Positions 63,209 to 64,000 of a DNA stretch of 64,000 nt are shown in pieces. The DNA is from Niabella ginsenosidivorans. Its GTDB lineage: Bacteria; Bacteroidota; Bacteroidia; Chitinophagales; Chitinophagaceae. The stretch is from contig NZ_CP015772.1 of assembly GCF_001654455.1 (NCBI RefSeq), positions 2,666,001 through 2,730,000 on the forward strand, in the 5' to 3' direction. Numbering within the stretch: position 1 is the first letter of the stretch; the number at the start of each line of letters is the position of its first letter. The notes beneath the pieces were generated by a model. The model was not told where the DNA came from. It ran no database searches and saw only the letters and a list, made by a program, of their open reading frames with translations. The position numbers and the translations under genes are program-made.

Positions 63209-64000
63209 CTAAATATACCGGTTGATGATATTTTCCAGGTATTCCTGTTTACCACTTTTACGAGCGGGTTCGCCGGCCTCAATGGCATAAGCACGCAGCG
63301 CTTCAATTGAAAGCTTACCTTCTTCAAATTCTTTTCCTTTTCCCGTATCAAAAGAAGCATACCGTTCCCTGCGGAACTGTTTATAATCCGAATGATTTAA
63401 AACTGCATCTGCTGTAATCAGTGCCCGGGCGAAAGTATCCATGCCTCCTATATGCGCATAAAAGAGATCAACCGGATCTGTAGACGACCGCCGGATCTTG
63501 GCGTCAAAGTTGATGCCTCCGCCCTGTAATCCTCCCGCTTCCAGAAAAACCAGCATCGCTTCCGTCAGTTCGTTCAGGTTATTGGGAAACTGATCAGTAT
63601 CCCAGCCATTCTGATAGTCGCCACGGTTGGCGTCTAACGATCCCAGTGCATTATTATCTGCAGCCACCTGCAATTCATGCTGAAACGTATGCCCTGCAAG
63701 GGTGGCATGATTTACTTCGATATTCACTTTAAAGTCGCCCAGCAAATCCCACCGGCGCAAAAAACCGATCACCGTTTCGGTATCGTAATCGTACTGATGC
63801 TTGGTAGGCTCCATAGGCTTGGGCTCTATCAGGAAGGTACCTTTAAAACCATTTTTACGTGCATAATCTTTGGCAGTATGAAGGAAACGCGCAAAATGTT
63901 CTTTTTCACGGTTCATATCGGTATTCAGCAACGTCATATAGCCCTCTCTTCCGCCCCAGAACACATACCCGTCCCCCCCAGTTCAATTGTTGCATCAATA
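63209..64000 (-). CDS. xylA: Xylose isomerase, partial and frameshifted near the window edge
   Basis: About 260 C-terminal residues are visible ([71 protein letters not shown]), with the metal-binding Glu/His/Asp residues of the large xylose isomerases. The 5' part lies beyond the right edge. Upstream codons read IDATIEL in a different frame. A seven-C tract (63973-63979; G on the coding strand) appears one base short: with eight the frame continues as [11 protein letters not shown], whereas with seven it meets a TGA. This is either a real frameshift or a homopolymer sequencing error. It converts D-xylose to D-xylulose in the cytoplasm. Confidence 0.88.

Overview
The window looks like chromosome from a Bacteroidota bacterium, most likely the family Chitinophagaceae (inference). 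Supporting evidence: a SusC/SusD pair, a xylan-degradation locus of the Bacteroidota type, LytTR and hybrid two-component proteins, weak Shine-Dalgarno signals, and families typical of the phylum (DUF4421, DUF4097, double-length FtsX/MacB permeases). No rRNA, tRNA, CRISPR array or complete insertion sequence was seen.

Bases 1-23.4 kb (minus strand): a tandem array of double-length MacB/FtsX-type ABC permeases. There are seven complete genes, the start of an eighth cut by the left edge, and a C-terminal scrap of a ninth. The array also holds a DUF4097 surface protein, one ABC ATPase, one HlyD-type adaptor and a small lipoprotein. A gene for a 23S-rRNA-intervening-type four-helix-bundle protein lies in the opposite direction between adaptor and ATPase and looks damaged at both ends. 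Spacers between permeases are built from short degenerate repeats and a CCCGATA/TATCGGG palindrome. Just beyond the array are a sigma54-type (NtrC) response regulator and its kinase. A 17-bp imperfect palindrome recurs before the regulator, before the lipoprotein/adaptor operon and, as a close pair, before one permease. I propose it as the regulator's binding site.

27-32 kb (minus): a four-gene operon of a small outer-membrane protein, MprF (aminoacyl-phospholipid synthase/flippase), a VirJ/AcvB-like periplasmic hydrolase and a DUF4421 protein, suggesting aminoacyl-lipid turnover. 32-36 kb: a small repeat protein, a hybrid histidine kinase, a small membrane protein and a LytTR regulator.

36-64 kb: a pentose/xylan utilisation locus. 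One minus-strand operon runs LacI regulator, GH67 and GH115 alpha-glucuronidases, GH10 xylanase, GPH-type symporter, GH43, GH3 with PA14, and a SASA-type esterase. A separate SGNH esterase follows. Divergent from it are SusC and SusD, then a GH2 enzyme. Xylulokinase and xylose isomerase (cut by the right edge, with a G-tract frameshift) complete the route into the pentose phosphate pathway. Likely flow: SusCD and secreted enzymes bind and shorten glucuronoxylan, esterases and glucuronidases strip side groups, the symporter imports oligosaccharides, GH43 and GH3 release xylose, and XylA/XylB convert it to xylulose 5-phosphate. LacI-type half-sites sit in the divergent promoter region. Gaps around the GH2 gene and near 32 kb carry small MITE/REP-like palindromic elements.
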